A stretch of 64,000 nucleotides of DNA from CAVVIO01 sp963748095 (GTDB taxonomy: Bacteria > Bacteroidota > Bacteroidia > Bacteroidales > UBA10428). The notes beneath the pieces were generated by a model that saw only the letters and a program-made list of their open reading frames with translations, made no database searches and was not told the origin of the DNA. The stretch lies in contig CAVVIO010000102.1 of NCBI GenBank assembly GCA_963748095.1, positions 1-64,000 on the forward strand. Direction: 5' to 3'. Positions 47,340 through 55,347 of this stretch are shown here, in pieces (the first letter of the stretch is position 1; each line of letters begins with the position of its first letter). Position numbers and translations under genes: made by a program.

Positions 47340-49202
47340 ATGTCAGATGCAATTCTGGGCATTTCTGCCTACTATCATGATAGTGCAGCTGCTTTGATAA
47401 TTGATGGTGAAATTATTGCGGCAGCCCATGAAGAACGCTTTACGCGTAAAAAACATGATTCGTCATTTCCGATAAATGCCGCCAGATATGTTTTGGAGGA
47501 AGCAAATATCAGTTATAATGATCTTTCAGTGGTTTCTTTCTATGATAAACCCTATATAAAATTCGAAAGATTGCTTGAAACATATCATGCTTTTGCACCT
47601 AAGGGATTAATAAGTTTTTTATCTGCTATTCCGGTATGGATAAAAGAAAAGCTTTTTATGAAAAAAATGCTGAAGGAAGAGTTGGGGAAGCTGGGAAATA
47701 AAAAAATTCCCGTACTTTTTCCTGAACATCATTTATCGCATGCTGCAAGTGCATTTTACCCGTCCCCGTTTTCCGAATCCGCCATCCTCACCATCGATGG
47801 TGTTGGTGAATGGGCCACTACTACCATTTGTAAAGGCTCGGGTAATAGCATTGAAATATTAAAGGAACTTCATTTCCCGCATTCTATAGGATTGCTTTAC
47901 TCGGCATTTACCTATTATACAGGTTTCAGAGTAAACAGCGGTGAATATAAATTGATGGGATTGGCCCCTTACGGAAATCCGGATTCCGTTGAGGTCAAAA
48001 AGTTCAAGGATTTAATAATGAATGAATTGATTGACATTCGGGAAGATGGATCCATTCTGTTAAATATGAAATATTTTGATTTTGCCACAGGTTTAAAGAT
48101 GTGTAATGATAAAAAATGGGAATCCTTGTTCAGTATACCTCCCAGACCCCAGGAATCGCATATTACACCGGAATATATGAATATGGCACTGGCTATTCAA
48201 CAGGTAACTGAGGAAATAATTTTGAAGCTGGCACGAACAACCAAAGAATTAACCGACAGCGAAAACCTGGTTCTGGCAGGTGGTGTGGCGCTTAACAGTG
48301 TTGCAAACGGCAAACTTCTCAGGCAAAAGATTTTTAAGGACATCTGGATACAACCGGCAGCCGGTGATGCAGGAGGTGCATTGGGTGCTGCCCTGGCAGG
48401 ATGGCATATTTGGAAAGGTAAAAAAAGGAAAATGAATGGAAGTAGTCCTGATGCTATGAAAGGATCTCTGTTAGGGCCTGAATTCACAGATAATAATTTT
48501 AAGGCTGTTGCCCTGAAGTATGAGTCTGATTTTACCTATTATGAAAGTTTTGATCGACTTACCGAAGATATTGCTGCAAAAATAGCGGAAGGAAATGTAA
48601 TTGGATGGTTTCAGGGAAGAATGGAGTATGGCCCCAGGGCTCTGGGTAACAGGAGCATACTTGGAGATGCCCGAAACCCTGAGATGCAGAAAAAGATGAA
48701 CCTGAAAATTAAATACAGGGAGGGATTCAGACCTTTTGCACCTTCAGTACTGGAAGAAGATGCATCGAAATATTTCGATATTGATGGTGCCTCACCTTAT
48801 ATGTTGCTGGTTGTACCTGTTAAGGAAGAACGTCGCTATCAACTCCCGGAAAATTATAATGAATTACCATTATATGATCGTCTTTATTTTCAACGCTCCG
48901 ATCTACCCGCTATAACGCATGTTGATTTTTCCGGCCGTATACAAACAGTCAACAAAAATGTTAATCCTAAATACTGGAAATTAATTAATGAGTTTAAAAA
49001 GCAAACTGGTTGTAGTGTTATCATAAATACAAGTTTTAATGTGCGGGGAGAACCCATAGTTTGTACACCTGAAGATGCTTACCGATGTTTCATGAGAACG
49101 GAAATAGATTATCTAGTTTTAGGCGATTATGTTTTTGAAAAAAAGAAACAAAAAAAGTTGTCGGATGATATAAATTGGAAAGAAGAATTTAAACTCGATT
49201 AG
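47340..49202 (+). CDS. NodU/CmcH-type O-carbamoyltransferase
   Basis: A 620-residue enzyme that moves a carbamoyl group from carbamoyl phosphate to a hydroxyl of a sugar or small molecule. It begins with the Kae1-like domain (ILGISAYYHDSAAALIIDGE), has the metal-site histidines His130, His131 and His134 (EHHLSHAASAF), the ATP part LAGGVALNSVANGKLL, and a YrdC-like C-terminal domain (EYGPRALGNRSILGDARNP; NTSFNVRGEPIVCTPEDAYR). Length is normal. Acceptor unknown; the SxtJ, DUF5989 and SGNH partners suggest a lipid- or envelope-linked glycan. Confidence 0.93.
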   Translation: MSDAILGISAYYHDSAAALIIDGEIIAAAHEERFTRKKHDSSFPINAARYVLEEANISYNDLSVVSFYDKPYIKFERLLETYHAFAPKGLISFLSAIPVWIKEKLFMKKMLKEELGKLGNKKIPVLFPEHHLSHAASAFYPSPFSESAILTIDGVGEWATTTICKGSGNSIEILKELHFPHSIGLLYSAFTYYTGFRVNSGEYKLMGLAPYGNPDSVEVKKFKDLIMNELIDIREDGSILLNMKYFDFATGLKMCNDKKWESLFSIPPRPQESHITPEYMNMALAIQQVTEEIILKLARTTKELTDSENLVLAGGVALNSVANGKLLRQKIFKDIWIQPAAGDAGGALGAALAGWHIWKGKKRKMNGSSPDAMKGSLLGPEFTDNNFKAVALKYESDFTYYESFDRLTEDIAAKIAEGNVIGWFQGRMEYGPRALGNRSILGDARNPEMQKKMNLKIKYREGFRPFAPSVLEEDASKYFDIDGASPYMLLVVPVKEERRYQLPENYNELPLYDRLYFQRSDLPAITHVDFSGRIQTVNKNVNPKYWKLINEFKKQTGCSVIINTSFNVRGEPIVCTPEDAYRCFMRTEIDYLVLGDYVFEKKKQKKLSDDINWKEEFKLD

Positions 49203-49312
49203 ATATTAAAATATAAGGTCCTTATTAATAGTAAAACACTAAAATTTTAACAACTGAAATTTACATTTGTATTTTATATAAGTGAAATGGTAAGTTTTAA
49301 TAATTGAGTAAA

Positions 49313-50705
49313 ATGAAAAAAAAAACAAAACGCATTATATCTCTTCTTACTATTATTGTAATTGCAATTCTCCTTGAAATTCTGGAAAGAATTGCTGATA
49401 AATTGTTTTTTAACGGGGACGGCCAGCTTGCCTTTCTTAAATTAAACTATATAATTTCAGCAATTCAAACGCTGGTTATTCTGATAGCGTTATTTTACAT
49501 TTTTTATTTGCTGTATAATAAATTACTTTCTAAACGAATTGCAGACTTTTCTTTAATTATAGCGGGTATCTTAATACCTATAATCAGTCTGGAGGTTTTC
49601 CTTAACCTGGTAAATAGACCTAGAGCTGGGAGAGATAATTACATTTATGCAGGTTGGAAACTGCTGTTTGATCATGAAAAAATAAATGATGTCGGTTTTC
49701 GTGGTCAGGATATCGATTATACAGACAGTTCAATTGTAATTCTGCTGCTTGGAGATTCACAGGTAGAAGCAAAAGCCTGTTCTTTTAGTGAAATGCCTGA
49801 ACAGGTACTGGAAAATAAATTAAAAAAAATAAATGGGAACATAAAGGTCTTTAGTCTGGGTAGCAGTGGGTATGGAACAGATCAGGAATACCTGGCTTTA
49901 AAAGAATATTTTAAAAGCTTCAGGGCAGATCATGTTATTCTTTGGCAGACCATTGATAATGATATCTGGAATAATATTTTTCCGTCACACAATCTGCCAC
50001 GTGATGGTATTATGAAACCTACATTCTGGCTCAATGAAAAAGGGAATCTGAAGGGTCCTAATTACCAACCCGGTGATAAGATATCATATCTGGGGAATAT
50101 TAGCAATGCCGGCTTTAAGATTATCTTATTATTGAACAGGGTTATTTACCGGCATAATTATCATCCGGAGATCGGAGTTGATGCCTCCTGGGAAAAGTAT
50201 TTACCGGAATCCTATCATCCGTTAATGCATTATGATGGTGAATACAATACAGACTGGGATCCGAATTTTAATAAATCGAATCCCTTTATTGCAGGAGAGA
50301 ATCTTGACTAATGAAAAATCGCATTTTGCTATTGGCCTTGTTCCCCAAAGTAAAAGATTAGAATATGGATTGGAATTGACCCGTATATTGCAGCTTAAAA
50401 TAGATTCACTTTGCAGGGAGAACAATGCCGATTTTTCAATTTTCTATACCCTTAACCACGAACAGACAGAATTAATTGAAGAAAGAAAGCAAGTATGTCA
50501 ACGGATTGATTCACTCTACTATTTTTACAGTGAATATGAAGTGCTAAACAGACAGCGTGAGTTAAATAAAGAATTCAGAACCTTTGAAATACCGGTTTTG
50601 TCTGATAACTGGACTGTAGGTAAATATGACGGACACCTGAATCCTGATGCAAACAGGCAGGTGATAGAAAGTCTGGCAGATTCATTAATTCAAATAGTTG
50701 ATTAA
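49313..50705 (+). pseudogene. Membrane-anchored SGNH/GDSL hydrolase-like protein, frameshifted
   Basis: Start is ATG 49313 (an upstream TTG adds three residues). Two N-terminal membrane helices are followed by an SGNH-type domain: LLGDSQVEAKA with the nucleophile Ser149, GSSGYGTDQEY, and NDIWNN. The frame ends at 50311 with FIAGENLD-stop, while LTNEKSHFAIGLVPQ continues one base out of phase, up to DGHLNPDANRQVIE with the catalytic Asp and His. Removing one base between about 50292 and 50308 restores a 463-residue protein. Family members hydrolyse or transfer acyl groups. Such a gene regularly accompanies SxtJ/DUF5989/carbamoyltransferase. Confidence 0.82.
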
Positions 50706-50903
50706 TTTTTGCTGGGTGGGAGCATACATACTTTTAGTAGTTTCTATAAATCCTTCAGTCTTTTTTGATAGAGATACTTTCTGTTTGCATTCAAAATAAA
50801 TTCATTAACGAATTTTATTCTTGCGAACAATTATTGTTGCTGTATGGTTTATATCATTTTGTGTATATTGAATTTTACAGTTAAATCAAATATTAATCTT
50901 ATT

Positions 50904-51902
50904 ATGAAATACAGAACGCTTGGAACTACAGACCTTAACATTTCGGAAGTAACATTCGGAGCCTGGGCTGCCGGAGGATGGATGTGGGGAGGAACCGAAC
51001 GTGGTGATGCCATCCGGGCAATCAAAGCATCGTATGATCTTGGTGTGACCTCTATCGATACCGCCCCGGTTTACGGGCAGGGTTCCAGTGAAGAGATCGT
51101 GGGAGAAGCGATTAAAGGCATCCCGCGGGATAACCTGCAGATACTTACAAAGTACGGCATGCGGTGGGACCTGACCAAAGGTGAATTTGGCTTCAAAAGT
51201 AAGGATAATGACGGGAATGACATTGATATATACAAATATGCCGCAAAAGAAAGCATTATAAAAGAATGCGAAGACAGCCTGCGCCGCCTCGGGACCGATT
51301 ATATCGACCTGTACCAGATCCACTGGCCCGATTCTACCACACCCATGGAAGAAACTATGGAAGCGGTTTCGAAACTGATAGAACAGGGAAAAGTAAGGTA
51401 TGCTGGAGTGTGTAATTACAATGCAGCATTGATGAAAGAAGCTGAAAAATATATAAAACTGGCATCCGACCAGGTTCCTTACAGCATGGTAAAACGAGGG
51501 ATTGAATCGGATGTGGTGCCGTATTGTATAGAAAATAAAAAAGCTATACTTGCTTACAGTCCGCTGGAAAGAGGTTTGCTTACCGGTAAAATGAAACCGG
51601 GCTATAAATTTGGTGAAGGGGATCACCGGGCAACGGTACCTTTCTTTGAAGATGAGAACATTAAAAGGACCAATGAGTTTCTTGAAAAGATCAGCGTGCT
51701 GGCAAAGGAAAAAAATGCCACTCTCGGCCAGCTGGTAATTCGCTGGACGCTTGAACAACCCGGGATTACCATTGCCCTGGTGGGGGCAAGAAATGCCGAG
51801 CAGGCCATTCAGAATGCCGGGGCTTCGGATATCAGCCTTACTGGTGATGAAATACAATTTATTAATGATCAGTTAAATAAACTGGAACTGGTGGGAGTTT
51901 AA
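50904..51902 (+). CDS. Aldo/keto reductase
   Basis: Start at ATG 50904 (332 aa); the longer reading adds a hydrophobic stretch not found in the family. A complete TIM-barrel NADPH oxidoreductase with the tetrad Asp52 (SIDTAPVYG), Tyr57, Lys83 (LTKYG) and His140 (YQIHWPD), and the cofactor-binding end ALVGARNAEQAIQN. Closest in style to the YajO/Tas/general stress 69 group. It is a single-gene unit ending in a strong terminator. Substrate unknown. Confidence 0.93.
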   Translation: MKYRTLGTTDLNISEVTFGAWAAGGWMWGGTERGDAIRAIKASYDLGVTSIDTAPVYGQGSSEEIVGEAIKGIPRDNLQILTKYGMRWDLTKGEFGFKSKDNDGNDIDIYKYAAKESIIKECEDSLRRLGTDYIDLYQIHWPDSTTPMEETMEAVSKLIEQGKVRYAGVCNYNAALMKEAEKYIKLASDQVPYSMVKRGIESDVVPYCIENKKAILAYSPLERGLLTGKMKPGYKFGEGDHRATVPFFEDENIKRTNEFLEKISVLAKEKNATLGQLVIRWTLEQPGITIALVGARNAEQAIQNAGASDISLTGDEIQFINDQLNKLELVGV

Positions 51903-51927
51903 TATTTGCAGAGTATATAATGAGAGA

Positions 51928-51959
51928 AACCCTGAAGGTTTTTAAAACCTTCAGGGTTT
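51928..51959 (+). terminator. Rho-independent terminator after the aldo/keto reductase
   Basis: AACCCTGAAGGTTTT faces AAAACCTTCAGGGTT with almost no loop, followed by a T-rich stretch (TTATTATTTTC). Strong and bidirectional. Confidence 0.85.
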
Positions 51960-52198
51960 ATTATTTTCGTATGTTTTCTGTATTTATCACTTATCGTTTA
52001 TCTTTATCTTCGTTTATCCTTCGATCAACGTTTAAATACCGGGCGTCTCAATAAGCTGATCTCTTATGGCAGGTTCCGGTGTATTTTTAGAGGTACTGCA
52101 ACCGGTTGCGGGAATTTTTATTGTCCTCAATTCCTGCGTTTAAGGTGAGAATCCGGCTATGAAATAGGAAACTGCAATTTCCAGGCGACAATTGATCA

Positions 52199-52298
52199 AC
52201 ATATCGCCGATCTCGTGTCAATATATCGGCGAACTCGTATTCACATATCGCCGATCTCGTATCAATATCTCGGCGACATATTGACCTTTATTCGGCGA
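52199..52298. repeat. Two tandem 44-bp hairpin units plus a partial third
   Basis: Units 52199-52242 and 52243-52286 both begin ACATATCGCCGATCTCGT. Each holds TCGCCGA facing TCGGCGA 15 bases later (52204-52210 with 52226-52232; 52248-52254 with 52270-52276). A further TCGGCGA occurs at 52292-52298. No coding potential. The rest of 51960-52449 shows no gene. Confidence 0.7.
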
Positions 52299-52449
52299 GA
52301 AATCCGGCAGGCAGTTGTTAATAGGGATTGATAGTTGAGAAAAGGCTGTGAGAGGAGGGTAGCGATCAATTGGGTCACAAGCGAACCTGCCTGGACGACA
52401 GACAGGCGCTTTCGACATTTTTTGGGGAGTAAATTTCTGTGACTTGTTA

Positions 52450-53316
52450 TCAGGCACTTATACTGGCCTCCGGCACTCTTTTTTCCAGGTCTTTGAATTG
52501 CGCCAGGTTTTCCACGCCGATAGTGAAGCAATCTACATATTCCTGATCCAGGATAAACTGCAGACATTCGTCTACCCGGTTGGTAAGACGACCAGCTCCA
52601 AAGATCTTCATTCCCATTACCGCTTTCCCGGATTTTTTCATCTGTTTCAGTACCGGTGTAACGACCGGCACGGTGGCATCCATCGAAGCACCTGCCGGAT
52701 TGATGCGTGCCAGGTCTACCTGTACCCAGTCGCTGGCAGCTGCAGCATTTAAAGCTTTCAGGGTGTGGCACGAAACGCCGTGGGATTTTATAATTCCTTT
52801 TTCACGGGCTTCCGAAAGCACGTTCATGGCGCCGGCTTTTTGCTGCGGCCAGTCTCCATCCATCATCAGATGCAGCAGTAAGACATCGATATAATCGGTG
52901 CCCAGTTCACTGCGAAAACGGTCGAGATCGTCTTTCATCTCCTTTTCGGTAGTAGCGTGAGTCTTGGTAAGGATCACCACCTTTTCGCGCGGTACTCTTT
53001 TCAGTGCTTCTTTCAGGTGGGGATGGGTTCCGTACTGATCTGCCGAATCCCAGAAAGTAACGCCGCGATCGTAGGCAGCATACAGCAAATCAGCCAGGCC
53101 CTTTATTCCCAGCTGGCGTGTCTGGTCCGACCGGTGTCCCCAGCCGTTCGTTCCCGTGCCTATAGCCATTCTCGATACTTCTATACCGGTATTACCCAAT
53201 GGTACCCTGTCGGAAATATACTTTTTCTTTCTAAGGGTAAACTGACCGTAAGTAAGAGGCGACATTGCCAGCACACCTGTAGCTGCCGCATTTTTAATGA
53301 ATTGCCGACGATCCAT
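52450..53316 (-). CDS. Aldo/keto reductase with N-terminal Tat-like export signal
   Basis: A 288-residue protein that starts MDRRQFIKNAAATGVLAM, a twin-arginine-type signal, so it is probably periplasmic. The reductase domain has the tetrad Asp90 (VTFWDSADQYG), Tyr95, Lys118 (VILTKTHA) and His149 (DVLLLHLMMDGDW). The C-terminal TIGVENLAQFKDLE is the usual cofactor end. Tat-exported members are frequent in Bacteroidota; substrate unknown. Transcribed opposite to the previous reductase, with its tail facing the hairpin repeats. Confidence 0.9.
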   Translation of the reverse strand: MDRRQFIKNAAATGVLAMSPLTYGQFTLRKKKYISDRVPLGNTGIEVSRMAIGTGTNGWGHRSDQTRQLGIKGLADLLYAAYDRGVTFWDSADQYGTHPHLKEALKRVPREKVVILTKTHATTEKEMKDDLDRFRSELGTDYIDVLLLHLMMDGDWPQQKAGAMNVLSEAREKGIIKSHGVSCHTLKALNAAAASDWVQVDLARINPAGASMDATVPVVTPVLKQMKKSGKAVMGMKIFGAGRLTNRVDECLQFILDQEYVDCFTIGVENLAQFKDLEKRVPEASISA

Positions 53317-53438
53317 AGTTCAGTTTCTTTAAGGTTAGAATATTATTATAACAAAGTAACAGACAAATTGTTAAGTATTTCTGTAATATTTAAACCTGTT
53401 TATTCAGATACTGTATGAATTCTTTACATTAACGGCTT

Positions 53439-53468
53439 AAAAACCGGTGATATAATCACCGGTTTTTT
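53439..53468 (-). terminator. Rho-independent terminator
   Basis: AAAACCGGTGA and TCACCGGTTTTTT pair around a short loop, with A/T runs at both sides. Located between ilvD and the exported reductase; on the minus strand it would end ilvD transcription. Confidence 0.8.
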
Positions 53469-53523
53469 GTTTTTTACCTCGATACCGGACTGGTTGGGTA
53501 CAAATCCGGCAGGGCATTTGTTG

Positions 53524-53555
53524 TAGAAGAGACGTCATGCATGACGTCTCTTCTA
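53524..53555. repeat. Perfect 32-bp palindrome with GACGTCATGCATGACGTC core
   Basis: All 16 base pairs of the two halves match with no loop, spanning TAGAAGAGACGTCATG and its complement. It sits 10 bases beyond the ilvD stop. Very similar GAGACGT...ACGTCTC palindromes are dispersed in Bacteroidota genomes, so this is likely a REP-type repeat and not a transcription factor site. Confidence 0.75.
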
Positions 53556-53564
53556 TGAATGGTG

Positions 53565-55241
53565 TTATACAGTAGTACATCCTTCCGATGCGGAGGAAAC
53601 CGTGTCGATGTATTTTTTCAGGATGCCGGTAGTGGCCTTGTAGGGCGGTTTCTTCCAGTTTTTCCTTCTTTCGGCGATCTCTTCTTCGGTAAGGTCTGCA
53701 TCGATCCGGTTGTTCACAGCGTCGATAGTGATCCGGTCACCGTCTTTGATAAGTCCCAACAGCCCGCCTTCCATAGCCTCCGGTGTGATGTGCCCGACTA
53801 CGAATCCGTGAGAACCTCCGGAGAACCTGCCGTCGGTGATCAGTGCCACATCGTGCCCCAGTCCGGCGCCGATCACTGCCGATGTGGGTTTTAACATTTC
53901 CGGCATTCCGGGAGCACCTTTCGGTCCCGAATAGCGTATCACGATCACATCTCCTTTTTTTACCGTTGACTGAATTCCTTTGATGGCTTCGAATTCGTCA
54001 TCAAAGATCCGTGCCGGTCCGGTAAACGACTCTCCTTCCTTGCCCGTGATCTTTGCCACGGCTCCCTGTTCCGCCAGGTTTCCGTAAAGTATCTGAATGT
54101 GTCCTTTTTTCTTTATGGGATCGCTGAACGGACGGATGATCTTCTGTCCTTTTTCCAGGTCCGTTACTTCTTCCAGGTTCTCTCCGATGGTCTTGCCGGT
54201 TACCGTAAGACAGTTTCCATCAAGGTAACCTTCTTTCAATAAAAGTTTCATGACGGCAGGAATACCGCCCGCATCGTGAAGGTCTTCCATCAGGTAAGCG
54301 CCGCTGGGTTTCAGGTCGGCAAGGTAAGGTGTTTTATCACTGATACGCTGGAAATCATCAATAGTAAGTTCAACATCCACAGCCTTGGCCATGGCGATGA
54401 GGTGCAGTACCGCGTTGGTTGATCCGCCGAGGACCATCAGCAGGGAGATGGCATTCTCAAATGATTGTTTTGTCATGATATCCCTGGGTTTGATATCCTT
54501 TTCCATCAGCAGGCGGATGGCTTTTCCAATTCTTTCACCTTCCTGTCCTTTTTCACGGCTTAGCGCAGGACTGGAAGAAGAATAGGGCATGCTCATTCCC
54601 AGGCATTCAATGGCAGAAGCCATTGTGTTGGCCGTATACATTCCTCCGCAGGCCCCTGCTCCGGGAATACAATTACGGATAATGCCCTTGTAATCCTCAT
54701 CGGTAATATTACCCCTGATCTTTTCGCCGTATGCCTCGAATGCCGAAACAATGTTCAGATCCTGTCCTTTCCATTTCCCTTTCCTGACGGTGCCCCCGTA
54801 CATCAGTATGGCCGGCCTGTTCAGACGTCCCAGGGCGATCATGGCACCGGGCATGTTCTTATCGCAACCGACGATCGGGATCAGTGCATCGTAATATTGG
54901 GCACTCGCCACGGTTTCAATCGAGTCGGCAATGATCTCGCGGGATGGCAGTGAGAAACGCATTCCCTTTGTTCCCATCGACATACCGTCGCTCACCCCGA
55001 TGGTATGAAAGATAAGACCATAAAGGCCGTTCTGTTTGTCCACTTCTCTTTTTACCTTGTCGGCCAGACCGTTTAAATGCATGTTGCAGGGATTTCCCTG
55101 GAAACCGGTGCTTACAATACCTACCTGGGCTTTTTTCAGATCGCCTTCGTTCATGCCGATCGCATACAGCATCGCCTGGGCAGCAGGAAGGCTTTCGTCC
55201 TGTGTGATCTGTTCACTGTACCTGTTGAACTTTTTTTCCAT
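53565..55241 (-). CDS. ilvD: Dihydroxy-acid dehydratase
   Basis: The ATG at 55241 gives the expected start MEKKFNRYSEQITQ (558 aa); the longer frame adds 39 unrelated residues. It converts 2,3-dihydroxy-3-methyl(butanoate/pentanoate) to the 2-keto acids of valine and isoleucine synthesis in the cytosol. Iron-sulfur cluster ligands are Cys52 (GNPCNMH), Cys126 (GCDKNMPG) and Cys198 (GACGGMYTANTM). Ends with GRFSGGSHGFVVGH and the C-terminal domain. The same family also includes sugar-acid dehydratases, but the sequence pattern and start suit IlvD. No other branched-chain gene is in the window. Confidence 0.92.
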   Translation of the reverse strand: MEKKFNRYSEQITQDESLPAAQAMLYAIGMNEGDLKKAQVGIVSTGFQGNPCNMHLNGLADKVKREVDKQNGLYGLIFHTIGVSDGMSMGTKGMRFSLPSREIIADSIETVASAQYYDALIPIVGCDKNMPGAMIALGRLNRPAILMYGGTVRKGKWKGQDLNIVSAFEAYGEKIRGNITDEDYKGIIRNCIPGAGACGGMYTANTMASAIECLGMSMPYSSSSPALSREKGQEGERIGKAIRLLMEKDIKPRDIMTKQSFENAISLLMVLGGSTNAVLHLIAMAKAVDVELTIDDFQRISDKTPYLADLKPSGAYLMEDLHDAGGIPAVMKLLLKEGYLDGNCLTVTGKTIGENLEEVTDLEKGQKIIRPFSDPIKKKGHIQILYGNLAEQGAVAKITGKEGESFTGPARIFDDEFEAIKGIQSTVKKGDVIVIRYSGPKGAPGMPEMLKPTSAVIGAGLGHDVALITDGRFSGGSHGFVVGHITPEAMEGGLLGLIKDGDRITIDAVNNRIDADLTEEEIAERRKNWKKPPYKATTGILKKYIDTVSSASEGCTTV

Positions 55242-55347
55242 TTTTTTATTTTGGATAACATATAAGTCAGGGAAAATGTTGAAAAAGGGAATGATCCGTC
55301 CGATAAATAAAAAGCAGACACAATGTTTATTTAAGTATCCCCGTCTT

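Noticed and set aside
50886..51857. 323-residue open frame antisense to the aldo/keto reductase
   Set aside because: Low-complexity shadow of a well-supported gene on the other strand; no recognisable domain.
52199..52298. CRISPR array
   Set aside because: Only two full units that are directly adjacent, without spacers, and no cas genes.
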